From: Parabacteroides sp. PF5-9
GTDB lineage: Bacteria > Bacteroidota > Bacteroidia > Bacteroidales > Tannerellaceae
Length of the DNA: 64,000 nucleotides
Reading direction: 5' to 3'
Assembly: GCF_029893105.1 (NCBI RefSeq)
Contig: NZ_JARXWG010000013.1
Span: forward strand, 41,290-105,289
Positions 32,530-41,731 of this stretch are shown in pieces. The position numbers and the translations under genes are program-made. Below the pieces are notes generated by a model that saw only the letters and a list, made by a program, of their open reading frames with translations, did not search any database and was not told the DNA's origin. How positions within the stretch are numbered: position 1 is the stretch's first letter; each line of letters opens with the position of its first letter.

Positions 32530-33489
32530 ATGAAAAAGTTCCTGACATCCCTATTCTCTTCGGAGAAAAAAGAAGAGACAACAGCGAGTAAAGAAAAAGC
32601 TGATTTGAAAAATTTCGATATTCTGAAATACGACGGAATCCGTGCTATGCGTATGGGTCGTCGATCGTATGCGATAAAATGTTTTACTGAAGCGTTGAAT
32701 ATTCAGAACGACTTTGAGGCCATGAACCACTTGGCAACAGCGTATACAATGGAACATGCGTATGAGGAGGCATTAGATGTACTCAACGATATGGTGGCGT
32801 TGGAATCGGCTCATGTTGCCACACGACTGGCACGGGTAAACATATTGTTCCTACTCGACCGGGATGAAGAGGCGATTATTGATTGCCAAGCCGTATTGGA
32901 AGTTGAGCCGGATAATCATCTGGCGTTTTTCCTGATGGCCAAAGCGAAACGGGCGATAAAAAAACCGGAAGAGGCGATCGAAGAGTTGGATCAAGCGATC
33001 AGTCTCAAAGCCGATTTTGCAGATGCTTATCTTTTACGGGCAGAACTGTTGTTAGGAATCGGAGCGGGCGAAAAAGCACTGACCGATATCGAAGAGGTGG
33101 CTGAGATTGCACCGGATGAGGAACTTGTTTTTCTGCTTCGAGGACGTATCTATGAGTCATTAGGGAACCCACAGGCGGCAAGTGCCGACTATCAGCAGGC
33201 ATTGGCGCTTAACCCATTTAATGAAGAGGCATGTATCTTGGCTGGAAAACTATTGATCTCTTTAGAAAAATACGATGAAGCGATCCTCTTTTTTGATGAA
33301 GCGATTGAGGGTGATCCTCAATTTGCCCGTGCGTATGCCGAAAGAGGAAGGGCCAAACATCTGAAAGGCAATGAAACAGAAGCCGTAGAAGACTTGCAGA
33401 AAGCCCATGAACTAAAATCCGAAAACGAAGAAGAGTTCTCGGATGGGAAGGCGAATTTTGATGATTTGTATAAGGGAGGGATATTCTAA
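32530..33489 (+). CDS. TPR repeat protein
   Basis: This is a 319-residue soluble protein made of about eight tetratricopeptide repeats from residue 30 to 300, with clear 34-residue spacing, for example in LKADFADAYLLRAELLLGIG and NPQAASADYQQALALNPFNE. It has no signal peptide and no membrane segment; the N-terminus is charged and lysine-rich. TPR arrays bind protein partners, and nothing here names the partner. The gene stands alone between the exporter operon and rpmH, with its own promoter element and the 465-bp repeat upstream. Confidence 0.85.
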   Translation: MKKFLTSLFSSEKKEETTASKEKADLKNFDILKYDGIRAMRMGRRSYAIKCFTEALNIQNDFEAMNHLATAYTMEHAYEEALDVLNDMVALESAHVATRLARVNILFLLDRDEEAIIDCQAVLEVEPDNHLAFFLMAKAKRAIKKPEEAIEELDQAISLKADFADAYLLRAELLLGIGAGEKALTDIEEVAEIAPDEELVFLLRGRIYESLGNPQAASADYQQALALNPFNEEACILAGKLLISLEKYDEAILFFDEAIEGDPQFARAYAERGRAKHLKGNETEAVEDLQKAHELKSENEEEFSDGKANFDDLYKGGIF

Positions 33490-33557
33490 TAAAGTGATAA
33501 CTACCGATTCAGATAAGAAATAAAGGAGATTATTTTCAGAGAATCAGTCCCGTTTCG

Positions 33558-33589
33558 TTTGTATATTCAAAAAAAGTCTTTTATCTTTG
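33558..33589 (+). promoter_or_regulatory. Complete Bacteroidota promoter for rpmH
   Basis: TTTG at 33558-33561, a 20-base spacer and TATCTTTG at 33582-33589 match the full -33/-7 consensus. It is the best match in the window, fitting a highly expressed ribosomal gene. Confidence 0.8.
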
Positions 33590-33633
33590 CAGGCCAAATA
33601 ATTGAAAGAAAATTATAAAAATATATCAATAAG

Positions 33634-33786
33634 ATGAAAAGAACATTCCAACCTTCCAATAGGAAAAGAAAGAACAAACATGGCTTCCGTTCAAGAATGG
33701 CTACTGCTAACGGCCGTAGAGTATTAGCATCACGTCGTGCAAAAGGAAGAGCCAAATTAACAGTATCTGACGAATATAACGGATAA
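33634..33786 (+). CDS. rpmH: 50S ribosomal protein L34
   Basis: This is a 50-residue, very basic ribosomal protein of the large subunit. It begins [18 protein letters not shown] and contains [19 protein letters not shown], the L34 signature. It has a strong promoter 45 bases upstream and a 12-bp terminator hairpin 24 bases after the stop, so it is a single-gene transcript. In many bacteria rpmH neighbours dnaA or rnpA; here neither is present. It was identified by direct translation, being shorter than usual ORF cut-offs. Confidence 0.97.
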   Translation: MKRTFQPSNRKRKNKHGFRSRMATANGRRVLASRRAKGRAKLTVSDEYNG

Positions 33787-33809
33787 GCTGTTTTTTGTAA
33801 GATTTTAAG

Positions 33810-33856
33810 AGAAAGTAAAGGTTTTGCTAAAAAGCCTTTACTTTCTTTGTTTTTGA
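33810..33856 (+). terminator. Terminator after rpmH
   Basis: A perfect 12-bp stem, AGAAAGTAAAGG (33810-33821) with CCTTTACTTTCT (33835-33846), has a 13-base loop and is followed by TTGTTTTTG. Confidence 0.85.
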
Positions 33857-33867
33857 GGCTTTTTTTC

Positions 33868-33875
33868 TACTTTTG
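33868..33875 (+). promoter_or_regulatory. -7 element for the PASTA-rluD-ddl unit
   Basis: TACTTTTG fits TAnnTTTG, with a TTTG 18 bases upstream at 33846-33849. The first ATG follows 28 bases later at 33904. Confidence 0.6.
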
Positions 33876-33903
33876 ACTCGCGCTTACGAATTAAACGATA
33901 GAA

Positions 33904-34539
33904 ATGGACAATTTTTTTATAAAACTGTTGAAAAACCCCTATTTCATCACATTGATATTAGCCATAGCGATATCCTGCGCGGCAGTTTATGGTGTTTTGA
34001 AATGGTTGGACGTATATACCCGGCACAATATCGTTGTGATTGTTCCGGACGTGAAAGGGTTGAAAGTTAACGAAGCCGCTGCCTTTTTTGAGAACAACAA
34101 ACTACGCTATAACGTTATTGACTCTGTCTATTCCCAGGATGTGCCGCCCGGTGCAATTGTGGAACTATATCCCTCTTCAGGTTCAAAGGTCAAAGAAGAA
34201 CGTATCGTTTTTCTTACGATCAATGCGTTTACGGCACAGATGGCTGCCATTCCTGATGTCGAAGATCTCTCTTTCCGACAAGCGTATGCAATATTGCGTT
34301 CGCGCGGATTCACTCAGATTGAGGTGAAATATGTTGCCGGAAGGTATAAAGATTTGGCGATTGATGTGGAAACAAACGGACGGAAGTTGAAAGTGGACGA
34401 AAAGATGCCGTTGGATACCAAACTGCTTCTTCGCATCAGTAGTGGACATGCAAATCCCGATTCGCTTCAGTTTCCCGGTTTCGGGGAAGACGGCCGACCG
34501 GTACAATCGTTAAACAGTGAAGACGAAAGGTGGTTTTAA
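33904..34539 (+). CDS. PASTA domain membrane protein
   Basis: This is a 211-residue protein with one N-terminal transmembrane helix (about residues 12-35) and two or three PASTA domains in the periplasm. IVPDVKGLKVNEAAAFFENN and IPDVEDLSFRQAYAILRSRG mark the starts of two repeats, and PPGAIVELYPSSGSKVKEE is the typical repeat end. PASTA domains bind muropeptides or penicillin-binding proteins. Here there is no kinase domain, unlike the Ser/Thr kinases of Gram-positives. It is the first gene before rluD and ddl. The link with D-Ala-D-Ala ligase suggests cell wall work, which is an inference. Confidence 0.88.
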   Translation: MDNFFIKLLKNPYFITLILAIAISCAAVYGVLKWLDVYTRHNIVVIVPDVKGLKVNEAAAFFENNKLRYNVIDSVYSQDVPPGAIVELYPSSGSKVKEERIVFLTINAFTAQMAAIPDVEDLSFRQAYAILRSRGFTQIEVKYVAGRYKDLAIDVETNGRKLKVDEKMPLDTKLLLRISSGHANPDSLQFPGFGEDGRPVQSLNSEDERWF

Positions 34540-34541
34540 CC

Positions 34542-35624
34542 ATGGAGGAGCGTTTGGAGGAGATGTTTGACGAACAGGAAGACGACGACCTGTTATTACC
34601 CGCCCAGGAGGGTGATGATTCCCAGCAGATGTATGAGCATTTCCGTTTTGTGGCCGATAAAGGACAAACCTTGTTACGGGTGGATAAGTTCTTGGTCGAC
34701 CGGATGATGGGTGCTACACGAAACCGGATTCAGCTGGCTGCAGATGCCGGATGTATTCTGGTCAATGATAAACCGGTCAAAAGCAATTATCGGGTCAAGC
34801 CACTGGATGTTGTCAGCCTTGTTTTGGATCGCCCACGCCGCGAACTGGAGATTATTCCCGAAGATATCCCATTACATATTGTTTATGAAGACGACGACCT
34901 GTTGGTGGTGAATAAACCGGCCGGATTGGTTGTTCATCCCGGTCACGGAAACTATACCGGGACATTGGTGAATGCTTTGGCATTCTATCTGAAAGATGAT
35001 CCGGCCTATGATCCGTCTGATCCTCGCTTGGGGTTGGTCCACCGGATTGATAAGGACACTTCGGGATTATTGGTCGTGGCCAAAAAACCGGAGGCAAAAA
35101 CGAATCTCAGTCTGCAGTTTTACAATAAAACAACGCAACGCAAATATCTGGCGTTAGTCTGGGGACAAGTACAGGAGCCCGAAGGACGCATAGAAGGAAA
35201 TATCGGACGCGATCCAAAAGACCGGATGCAGATGCGGGTTTTTCCTGAAGGAGATCAAGGGAAACCGGCCGTCACACATTATACGGTCATGGAGCGGTTG
35301 GGGTATGTGACCCTGACGGAATGCCGGTTGGAAACGGGACGCACGCACCAGATACGTGTGCATATGAAATATATCGGCCATACGCTTTTTAATGATGAGC
35401 GGTATGGTGGGCACGATATTTTAAAAGGAACTACTTTTGCCAAATATAAACAGTTTGTTCAGAATTGTTTTGCGATATGTCCGCGTCAGGCCTTACATGC
35501 CAAGACGTTGGGATTTATCCATCCGACAAGCGGAGAGCAACTGTTTTTCGACTCCGAACTTCCGACCGATATGGAACAGTTAGTGGAGAAATGGCGCTCT
35601 TATGTAAATGCTAAAGAGTTATAA
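34542..35624 (+). CDS. rluD: 23S rRNA pseudouridine synthase, RluD family
   Basis: This 360-residue enzyme isomerises uridines in 23S rRNA helix 69. An N-terminal S4-like RNA-binding domain (RVDKFLVDRMMGATRNRIQ, about residues 47-65) precedes the catalytic domain. The catalytic aspartate lies in LVHRIDKDTSGLLVVAKK. GRTHQIRVHMKYIGHTLFND is the family's second signature. The acidic N-terminal 35 residues are an extension. The ATG is 2 bases after the PASTA gene stop, so the genes are coupled. RluA-type activity on other sites cannot be excluded. Confidence 0.92.
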   Translation: MEERLEEMFDEQEDDDLLLPAQEGDDSQQMYEHFRFVADKGQTLLRVDKFLVDRMMGATRNRIQLAADAGCILVNDKPVKSNYRVKPLDVVSLVLDRPRRELEIIPEDIPLHIVYEDDDLLVVNKPAGLVVHPGHGNYTGTLVNALAFYLKDDPAYDPSDPRLGLVHRIDKDTSGLLVVAKKPEAKTNLSLQFYNKTTQRKYLALVWGQVQEPEGRIEGNIGRDPKDRMQMRVFPEGDQGKPAVTHYTVMERLGYVTLTECRLETGRTHQIRVHMKYIGHTLFNDERYGGHDILKGTTFAKYKQFVQNCFAICPRQALHAKTLGFIHPTSGEQLFFDSELPTDMEQLVEKWRSYVNAKEL

Positions 35625-35625
35625 A

Positions 35626-36606
35626 ATGAAAAAAAATATTGCAATAATAGCCGGTGGAGACTCTTCAGAGATTGTCGTATCGTTAAAGAGTGCAGAAGGG
35701 CTCTACTCCTTTATTGATAAAGAAAAATATAATGTCTATATTGCTCTCGTTAAAAAGGATGAATGGGTGGTGAAACTTGCAGAAAACGAATACAGCCTGA
35801 TTGATAAAAATGATTTCAGTTTTCTGCAGAACGGCAAGAAGGTACAAGTTGATTTCGCCTATATCACCATCCACGGAACACCAGGAGAAGACGGACGTTT
35901 ACAGGGGTATTTCGACTTGATAGGATTACCCTATTCATCTTGTAGTCTATTGACGAGTGCGATTACGTTTAATAAATTTGTGTGCAATAACTATTTAAAG
36001 AATTTTGGTGTTCGTGTAGCTGATTCGATCCGGTTGTTTGCCGGAGAGCAAATGACGGAGGAGGCGATTGTTCAACGACTGGGATTACCGGTATTTATAA
36101 AGCCGAATGACGGGGGAAGCAGCTTTGGAGTGACCAAGGTAAAAACGGAGTCACAAATCCGGCCTGCCATTGCAAAAGCGTTTGCAGAAGGGAAAGAGGT
36201 GATTATTGAAAAATATATGGAAGGCACAGAGGTCACTTGCGGATGTTATAAGACAAAAAAAGGGAAAGAAGTCGTATTCCCTTTAACTGAAGTAGTGACA
36301 GAGAATGAGTTTTTTGATTTTGATGCCAAATACAACGGGCAGTCGGATGAGATTACTCCTGCACGCCTACCGGAAGCGTTGACCAAAAAGATTCAACAAC
36401 AAACTTCCCGTATATACGATCTGTTGGGAGCGAAAGGATTGATCCGGGTGGATTATATTATTCTGGCAGATAACGAACCGTATATGCTTGAGGTAAACAC
36501 TGTTCCGGGAATGACTGTAGCCAGCTTTATTCCGCAGCAGGTTAGAGCCGCCGGACTCGATATCCAAGAGGTCATGTCGGATCTTATTGAGAATGAACTG
36601 AACTAG
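35626..36606 (+). CDS. ddl: D-alanine--D-alanine ligase
   Basis: This 326-residue ATP-grasp ligase makes the D-Ala-D-Ala end of the peptidoglycan stem. It begins IAIIAGGDSSEIVVSLKSA, the expected N-terminal loop, with HGTPGEDGRLQGYFDLIGLPY following. KPNDGGSSFGVTKV is the ATP-grasp glycine loop, and RVDYIILADNEPYMLEVNTVPG carries the metal-binding Asp, Glu and Asn. The start is ATG 35626, one base after the rluD stop, so three genes run with almost no gaps. The length is normal. Confidence 0.94.
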   Translation: MKKNIAIIAGGDSSEIVVSLKSAEGLYSFIDKEKYNVYIALVKKDEWVVKLAENEYSLIDKNDFSFLQNGKKVQVDFAYITIHGTPGEDGRLQGYFDLIGLPYSSCSLLTSAITFNKFVCNNYLKNFGVRVADSIRLFAGEQMTEEAIVQRLGLPVFIKPNDGGSSFGVTKVKTESQIRPAIAKAFAEGKEVIIEKYMEGTEVTCGCYKTKKGKEVVFPLTEVVTENEFFDFDAKYNGQSDEITPARLPEALTKKIQQQTSRIYDLLGAKGLIRVDYIILADNEPYMLEVNTVPGMTVASFIPQQVRAAGLDIQEVMSDLIENELN

Positions 36607-36634
36607 ATTGATGATTAGGTAAAAAAGAAGTAAA

Positions 36635-37795
36635 ATGAAGATAAATACAGTTACTCCTAATTTTGATGACATCCGTCCTCTGAATAATGACGAGGTCAAG
36701 GATGCGATAGAAGAACTGATTGCCAATAAAGACTTTGATGACGCTTTTCGTTATATTAAACCGGATCTAAACTGGGAAGAGTTCAGTCAGATCATGCGGT
36801 CTTGCCGAACCAAAGAGGAGTTCAAAGAGCGATTGGCCTATGAGGTGGTTATGCTGGTGGCACGAAATACCACTTTCTCCCTGACAATCTCCGGCCGAAG
36901 CCGATTGCCTGAAGGACATATCCCCTGTACGTTTATCTCCAATCATCGTGATATTGTATTAGATGCCTCATTTCTGAATGTTATGTTATATGATGTCGGT
37001 TATGGGTTAACACAGGTGGCCATCGGTGATAATCTATTGCTTAAACCATGGATAGAAACATTGGTGAGACTGAATAACAGCTTTATTGTCAAAAGAGGTA
37101 TCTCTGGGCGTCAGCAGCTGCTGGCCAGTGCACATCTGTCGGATTATATCCATCACACCATTAAAGAGACCAAAGAATCAGTCTGGATCGCCCAACGGGA
37201 AGGCCGGGCAAAAGATTCGAATGACAAAACACAAAACAGCATACTCAAAATGCTGAACATGGGTGGGGAGAAAGATCTACTGACAAACATCATGGATCTG
37301 AATATTGTACCTGTAGCCATCTCATACGAATTTGATCCATGTGATTTCCTGAAAGCACAGGAGTTTCAACAAAGACGTGATAACACTGATTTTGTGAAAA
37401 GCAAACGGGACGATTTATTGAGTATGGAGACGGGTATTCTGAATAATAAAGGACGGGTACATTTCTCCATTTGTACACCTATCAATAAGAAGCTATCGGT
37501 ATTGGATCCTCAGATGGAAAAGAATGAACTCTATTCGACCATTGCCGGCATTATAGACAAAGAGATATACAAACATTATCGTTTTTACCCCTGCAATTAT
37601 GTGGCTTACGATATGCTGATGGCGACAAACCGTTTCAGTAATATGTATGGTGCTGCGGATAAAGAACAGTTTGAGGAGTATTTGCAAACCCAGTTAGATA
37701 AAATTGTCATACCGGAGAAAGACGAACCTTATTTGCGTACTAAAATCCTTGAAATGTACACCAATCCGTTAAAAAACTTTTTGGCAAACGAGTGA
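36635..37795 (+). CDS. 1-acylglycerol-3-phosphate acyltransferase-like protein (PlsC family)
   Basis: This is a 386-residue acyltransferase. SNHRDIVLDA near residue 112 is the NHxxxxD catalytic box of the PlsC family, with IVKRGISGRQQLL and VWIAQREGRAKDSND as the later substrate-binding blocks. The N-terminal 80 residues are an extension not present in E. coli PlsC, and there is no obvious membrane helix, so it is more like the glycerol-acyltransferase branch of larger Bacteroidota proteins. It follows ddl by 28 bases and probably ends the envelope-related operon. The acyl acceptor is not evident. Confidence 0.82.
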   Translation: MKINTVTPNFDDIRPLNNDEVKDAIEELIANKDFDDAFRYIKPDLNWEEFSQIMRSCRTKEEFKERLAYEVVMLVARNTTFSLTISGRSRLPEGHIPCTFISNHRDIVLDASFLNVMLYDVGYGLTQVAIGDNLLLKPWIETLVRLNNSFIVKRGISGRQQLLASAHLSDYIHHTIKETKESVWIAQREGRAKDSNDKTQNSILKMLNMGGEKDLLTNIMDLNIVPVAISYEFDPCDFLKAQEFQQRRDNTDFVKSKRDDLLSMETGILNNKGRVHFSICTPINKKLSVLDPQMEKNELYSTIAGIIDKEIYKHYRFYPCNYVAYDMLMATNRFSNMYGAADKEQFEEYLQTQLDKIVIPEKDEPYLRTKILEMYTNPLKNFLANE

Positions 37796-37819
37796 TATAG
37801 TTATAATCATATATGTATG

Positions 37820-37856
37820 GGGATGTCTTTTTATGTATTAGGCATCCCTTTTTTTA
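37820..37856 (+). terminator. Terminator after the acyltransferase gene
   Basis: GGGATGTC and GGCATCCC form an 8-bp stem with one G-U pair and a 13-base loop, followed by eight Ts. Confidence 0.85.
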
Positions 37857-37925
37857 TACTTATCAATCTCTTTTTCCTGCTTCTTAACATATCCCTTTAA
37901 TGCGTATACACCCATTCCCATTTAG

Positions 37926-37933
37926 TATCTTTG
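37926..37933 (+). promoter_or_regulatory. -7 element for rocD-rocF
   Basis: TATCTTTG fits TAnnTTTG, 42 bases before the first ATG. No clear -33 TTTG is visible. Confidence 0.5.
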
Positions 37934-37975
37934 GAATGACTCTAAAGCATAGTGTATAATTAAATCAAAAGGTGT

Positions 37976-39187
37976 ATGAATACAATGGACTATATGCTTC
38001 GTGAAGAGAAATACGGGGCGCATAATTATCATCCGCTTCCTGTTGTATTGAAACGGGGAGTAGGCGTATTTGTCTGGGATGTGGAAGAGAAACGTTATTT
38101 TGACTTCCTCTCGGGCTATTCCGCATTGAGCCAGGGGCATTGTCATCCGAAAATTGTTGCAGCATTGAAAACGCAGGCAGAGCAACTGACACTTGTCTCA
38201 CGTGCGTTCTATTCAGACCGACTGGGCGAATATATGAAGAAAGCCTGTGAACTGTTCGGTTATGAGAAGTTATTGCCGATGAATTCAGGTGCTGAAGCGG
38301 TAGAAACAGCCCTTAAACTGGCCCGTCGTTGGGGATATATAAAAAAAGGAATTCCTGAAAATGAGGCTAAAATCATTGTATGCACGAACAATTTCCATGG
38401 ACGGACGATAACAATTGTCTCCATGAGTACCGATCCGGATGCCTACCGTGGGTTCGGACCTTATACGCCGGGTTTTATTAAGATACCCTATAATAATGTA
38501 GATGCACTTCGGCAAGCTTTACAGGAGCCTGGGGTTGTCGGCTTTTTATTGGAACCTATACAAGGAGAAGCCGGGGTTGTTGTGCCTGATGAAGGATATC
38601 TGCGCAGTTGTTTCCAGCTATGTACCGAACAAAATGTACTGTTTATTGCCGATGAGATCCAGACCGGGATCGGAAGAACAGGGAAATTACTGGCTTGTGA
38701 TCACGAGGAGGTACACCCGGATCTGTTGATTTTAGGGAAAGCATTATCCGGAGGTATTTCACCCGTTTCTGCCGTACTGGCTAATGATGAGATTATGCTG
38801 ACCATCCAACCAGGTGAACATGGCTCTACTTTCGGTGGAAATCCTTTAGCTGCAGCTATCGGTATTGCCGCTTTAGAAGTTGTAGAAGAGGAACGATTAG
38901 CCGAAAATGCAGCATTGATGGGTGATCTTTTCCGAACTACCCTAAGGCATTTTCAGCATCCGATGATAACTCAGGTCAGAGGAAAAGGATTATTGAATGC
39001 TATTGTAACAACTCCCCGAAATGGGAAAAGTGCATGGGATATCTGTCTTGCTCTGAAAGAGAACGGTCTATTAGCGAAACCGACGCATAAAGATATTATC
39101 CGTTTTACTCCTCCATTAATTATTTCTGAAAAGCAAATGTACGAGGCTTTAGAAATCATTCAACAGACATTTACACAAATGAAGTAA
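37976..39187 (+). CDS. rocD: Ornithine aminotransferase
   Basis: This 403-residue PLP enzyme converts ornithine and 2-oxoglutarate to glutamate semialdehyde and glutamate. The N-terminus [16 protein letters not shown], with the substrate-binding Tyr, is characteristic of ornithine aminotransferases rather than acetylornithine enzymes. [17 protein letters not shown] binds the cofactor phosphate, [16 protein letters not shown] holds the cofactor aspartate, and [10 protein letters not shown] carries the Schiff-base lysine. It is followed after 22 bases by arginase, so the pair forms an arginine-to-glutamate degradation operon. Confidence 0.93.
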   Translation: MNTMDYMLREEKYGAHNYHPLPVVLKRGVGVFVWDVEEKRYFDFLSGYSALSQGHCHPKIVAALKTQAEQLTLVSRAFYSDRLGEYMKKACELFGYEKLLPMNSGAEAVETALKLARRWGYIKKGIPENEAKIIVCTNNFHGRTITIVSMSTDPDAYRGFGPYTPGFIKIPYNNVDALRQALQEPGVVGFLLEPIQGEAGVVVPDEGYLRSCFQLCTEQNVLFIADEIQTGIGRTGKLLACDHEEVHPDLLILGKALSGGISPVSAVLANDEIMLTIQPGEHGSTFGGNPLAAAIGIAALEVVEEERLAENAALMGDLFRTTLRHFQHPMITQVRGKGLLNAIVTTPRNGKSAWDICLALKENGLLAKPTHKDIIRFTPPLIISEKQMYEALEIIQQTFTQMK

Positions 39188-39209
39188 CCTCTATTAATCA
39201 AACAAACAG

Positions 39210-40106
39210 ATGAAGATAAACGTAATCGGCGTACCGCTAAATCTTGGTTGTGACTGTGCAGGAGCGGACAAAGCGCCCAATCATTTACGAGAAAGAGGGT
39301 TAATGAATATTATCCGTAAACACGGACACCGTGCATTTGATTTGGGTAATCTGTATGTCCCTCCCGTAAAAGAGCAGGATAAATACGCACAGGGCAATAC
39401 GATGAAGTATCTGGATACAATCGTTGAGGTGAATAATAACCTGGCAGAACTTGTGTATGATACCCTACACGGAGGGGCATTCCCTCTGGTAATAGGCGGA
39501 GATCATTCGTTGGGTTTAGGAAGTGCTTCGGGCGTAGGGAAATGTTATGATGATTTTGGGATTATCTGGCTGGATGCACATGGTGATATCAATACGAGTG
39601 AAACTTCACCGAGTGGGAATATCCATGGAATGCCTTTGAGTGCACTTATGGGATTGGGGAGTGAAGAATTGGTGAATATCTATGCTCCGGGAAATAAAGT
39701 GCATGCACAGAATGTATTTCTTGTAGGTACACGCAGTCTGGACGAGGGGGAGCGTGAATTAATCCGTCGTGAGCGTTTAAGTGTTTACCCCATGGACGTG
39801 ATCCGGGAGAAAGGCATTGCGTTTGTAGCCGAAGATATTAAACGAAAAATAAAAACACGTAAAATTCGGAATATTCATTTCAGCATTGATGTGGATAGTA
39901 TTGATCCTACGTATGCGCCGGGAACAGGTACACCGGTACCGGAAGGATTAACACCGGAGGAATTTAATGCGTTTGTAGACTCTATCCTGGCGATTAATTT
40001 GGTTAAGTCCATGGATCTGGTGGAGTTAAACCCCGAACTGGACGAAGATAATCAGACCACCAACCTTTGCCTACAAATTATAGACCATGTAATGGCACAA
40101 ATATAA
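39210..40106 (+). CDS. rocF: Arginase
   Basis: This is a 298-residue binuclear-manganese ureohydrolase. The metal ligands are in GGDHSLGLGS, WLDAHGDINT and SIDVDSIDPTYAPGTGTPVPEG. The substrate loop SPSGNIHGMP follows the second block in the usual position. It turns arginine into ornithine and urea. With rocD directly upstream, the product flows to glutamate semialdehyde. The length and all metal ligands are normal, so agmatinase is less likely. Confidence 0.93.
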   Translation: MKINVIGVPLNLGCDCAGADKAPNHLRERGLMNIIRKHGHRAFDLGNLYVPPVKEQDKYAQGNTMKYLDTIVEVNNNLAELVYDTLHGGAFPLVIGGDHSLGLGSASGVGKCYDDFGIIWLDAHGDINTSETSPSGNIHGMPLSALMGLGSEELVNIYAPGNKVHAQNVFLVGTRSLDEGERELIRRERLSVYPMDVIREKGIAFVAEDIKRKIKTRKIRNIHFSIDVDSIDPTYAPGTGTPVPEGLTPEEFNAFVDSILAINLVKSMDLVELNPELDEDNQTTNLCLQIIDHVMAQI

Positions 40107-40220
40107 ACGACCATATCCCACACCCTCTTTTTTGAAGAATAACCGTTTTTAATAATTTCCCAAACTCCATCAATCAAAGAAACCCAATTAGTAGAGGGTC
40201 ACCACCATACTGTATCTATT

Positions 40221-40228
40221 TACTTTTG
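40221..40228 (+). promoter_or_regulatory. -7 element for the small barrel protein
   Basis: TACTTTTG fits TAnnTTTG, 31 bases before ATG 40259. Confidence 0.5.
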
Positions 40229-40258
40229 ATCCATGATTCATCTTAAAAATCAAGGAAC

Positions 40259-40822
40259 ATGAAAAAGCTATTCTTTTTATTCGTATTGCCGCTATTAGTA
40301 AATGTATTGTATGCACAAGAACAATCGCAACCTGAACTCGAACCGCTTCGCAGAGGATATATCGGGATAGGTGTAGGGCCTGCTTTTCTGACAAAATCGT
40401 ATGATAACGCCAGTTCAGGTATACAGGCGAATCTCAATTTTGGCTATCTTATTTCGGAGAGTGTCGGAATCAATGCCTCTGTTTTGGGTACATCGTTTGA
40501 TTTATCGAATTACACCGATCAATCTATCGGATTATCGGGCTTTCTGGTAGGCCCTTTGTTTTCTACAGCTTATGCGGCCGATAAATTTCAATTTGATCTA
40601 CGACCGACTGTAGGTTATGTCAAAGGTTCGGTAAGTGTTGGAAATAAATCGGGAACGACAAAAGAGGGTTCCTTTGCTGCCGGAGCCGGAGCGTCTGTCC
40701 GGTGGAATACCTGGAGGCTCTTTTCGCTTTCTGCGAATCTGGATTATTATTATGGGAAGATTAATGACGTCGATCTATCTTCCATAGGAGTAACCATAGG
40801 GGTTAGTTATCGATTAAAATAG
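40259..40822 (+). CDS. Small outer membrane beta-barrel protein
   Basis: This 187-residue protein has a signal peptide (LFFLFVLPLLVNVLYAQ) and a mature part of alternating amphipathic strands ending VGVSYRLK-like (GVTIGVSYRLK), the pattern of an eight-stranded OmpX/OmpW-like barrel. GYIGIGVGPAFLTKSYDN opens the first strand. Its role is unknown. It has its own promoter and shares a bidirectional terminator with the convergent fumarate reductase operon. Confidence 0.75.
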   Translation: MKKLFFLFVLPLLVNVLYAQEQSQPELEPLRRGYIGIGVGPAFLTKSYDNASSGIQANLNFGYLISESVGINASVLGTSFDLSNYTDQSIGLSGFLVGPLFSTAYAADKFQFDLRPTVGYVKGSVSVGNKSGTTKEGSFAAGAGASVRWNTWRLFSLSANLDYYYGKINDVDLSSIGVTIGVSYRLK

Positions 40823-40837
40823 AGCAAGAATCAGAAT

Positions 40838-40875
40838 AAAAAAACGCCACTGCTTTTCGAACAGTGGCGTTTTTT
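40838..40875. terminator. Bidirectional terminator between the barrel gene and frdB
   Basis: The stem ACGCCACTG / CAGTGGCGT with A-run before and T-run after spans 14 bp with a 9-base loop (40853-40861), so it can stop both convergent transcripts. Confidence 0.9.
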
Positions 40876-40897
40876 ATCTATCTAAAAAGAGTCTTTT

Positions 40898-41653
40898 TTA
40901 GTCTTGTAGTTTCGCTGTAATGAATTCACGATTCAAGCGAGCGATATTACTGATCGATACTGCTTTGGGACATTCTGCCTCACAAGCACGTGTGTTCGTA
41001 CAGTTACCGAAGCCCAGTTCATCCATTTTAGAAACCATCGCTTTAGCACGACGGGCAGCTTCCACTCTTCCCTGAGGAAGTAAAGCCAACTGGCTCACTT
41101 TCGCAGAAACGAACAACATAGCCGAACCATTTTTACATGCAGCGACACAAGCACCGCAACCGATACAAGCCGCAGCATCCATCGCCAGATCCGCTTCCTT
41201 CTTAGGAATAGGTATCGCATTGGCATCAGGAATTCCTCCGGTATTTACCGAAACAAAACCACCTGCCTGAATAATTTTATCGAATGCATAACGGTCTACC
41301 ATCAGGTCACGGATCACCGGGAAACCGGCAGAACGCCAAGGTTCAATGGTAATAGTCGCTCCATCTTCAAATTTACGCATATGCAACTGGCATGTGGTAA
41401 TTTCCGTATCCGGTCCGTGAGGATGTCCATCGATATACAATGAACACATACCGCAAATACCTTCGCGGCAGTCGTGATCAAAGACTACAGGATCTTTTCC
41501 TTCATTAACCAGCTGTTCGTTGAGAATGTCAAGCATTTCAAGGAAAGAACTTCCCTGAGAGATATCTTTCAACGGGTACGTTTCAAAAGCTCCTTTATCT
41601 TTCGGACCTTTCTGACGCCAGACTTTTACTGTGATATTTATATTTTTGTCCAT
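40898..41653 (-). CDS. frdB: Fumarate reductase / succinate dehydrogenase iron-sulfur subunit
   Basis: This 251-residue electron-transfer subunit carries the 2Fe-2S cysteines in [18 protein letters not shown] with a later Cys in TTCQLHMR. Two further clusters are bound by [19 protein letters not shown] and [18 protein letters not shown]. Electrons pass from menaquinone through the cytochrome b subunit to the flavoprotein to reduce fumarate, the main anaerobic respiration of Bacteroidales. It is the last gene of the C-A-B order operon. The 78-base gap before it is very AT-rich and repetitive. Confidence 0.94.
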   Translation of the reverse strand: MDKNINITVKVWRQKGPKDKGAFETYPLKDISQGSSFLEMLDILNEQLVNEGKDPVVFDHDCREGICGMCSLYIDGHPHGPDTEITTCQLHMRKFEDGATITIEPWRSAGFPVIRDLMVDRYAFDKIIQAGGFVSVNTGGIPDANAIPIPKKEADLAMDAAACIGCGACVAACKNGSAMLFVSAKVSQLALLPQGRVEAARRAKAMVSKMDELGFGNCTNTRACEAECPKAVSISNIARLNREFITAKLQD

Positions 41654-41731
41654 GTTTCTTAATTGTTAATTGTAAATTATTAATTGTCATTGTTTAATGG
41701 CCATTTCTCATTAACCATTAATCATTAATAA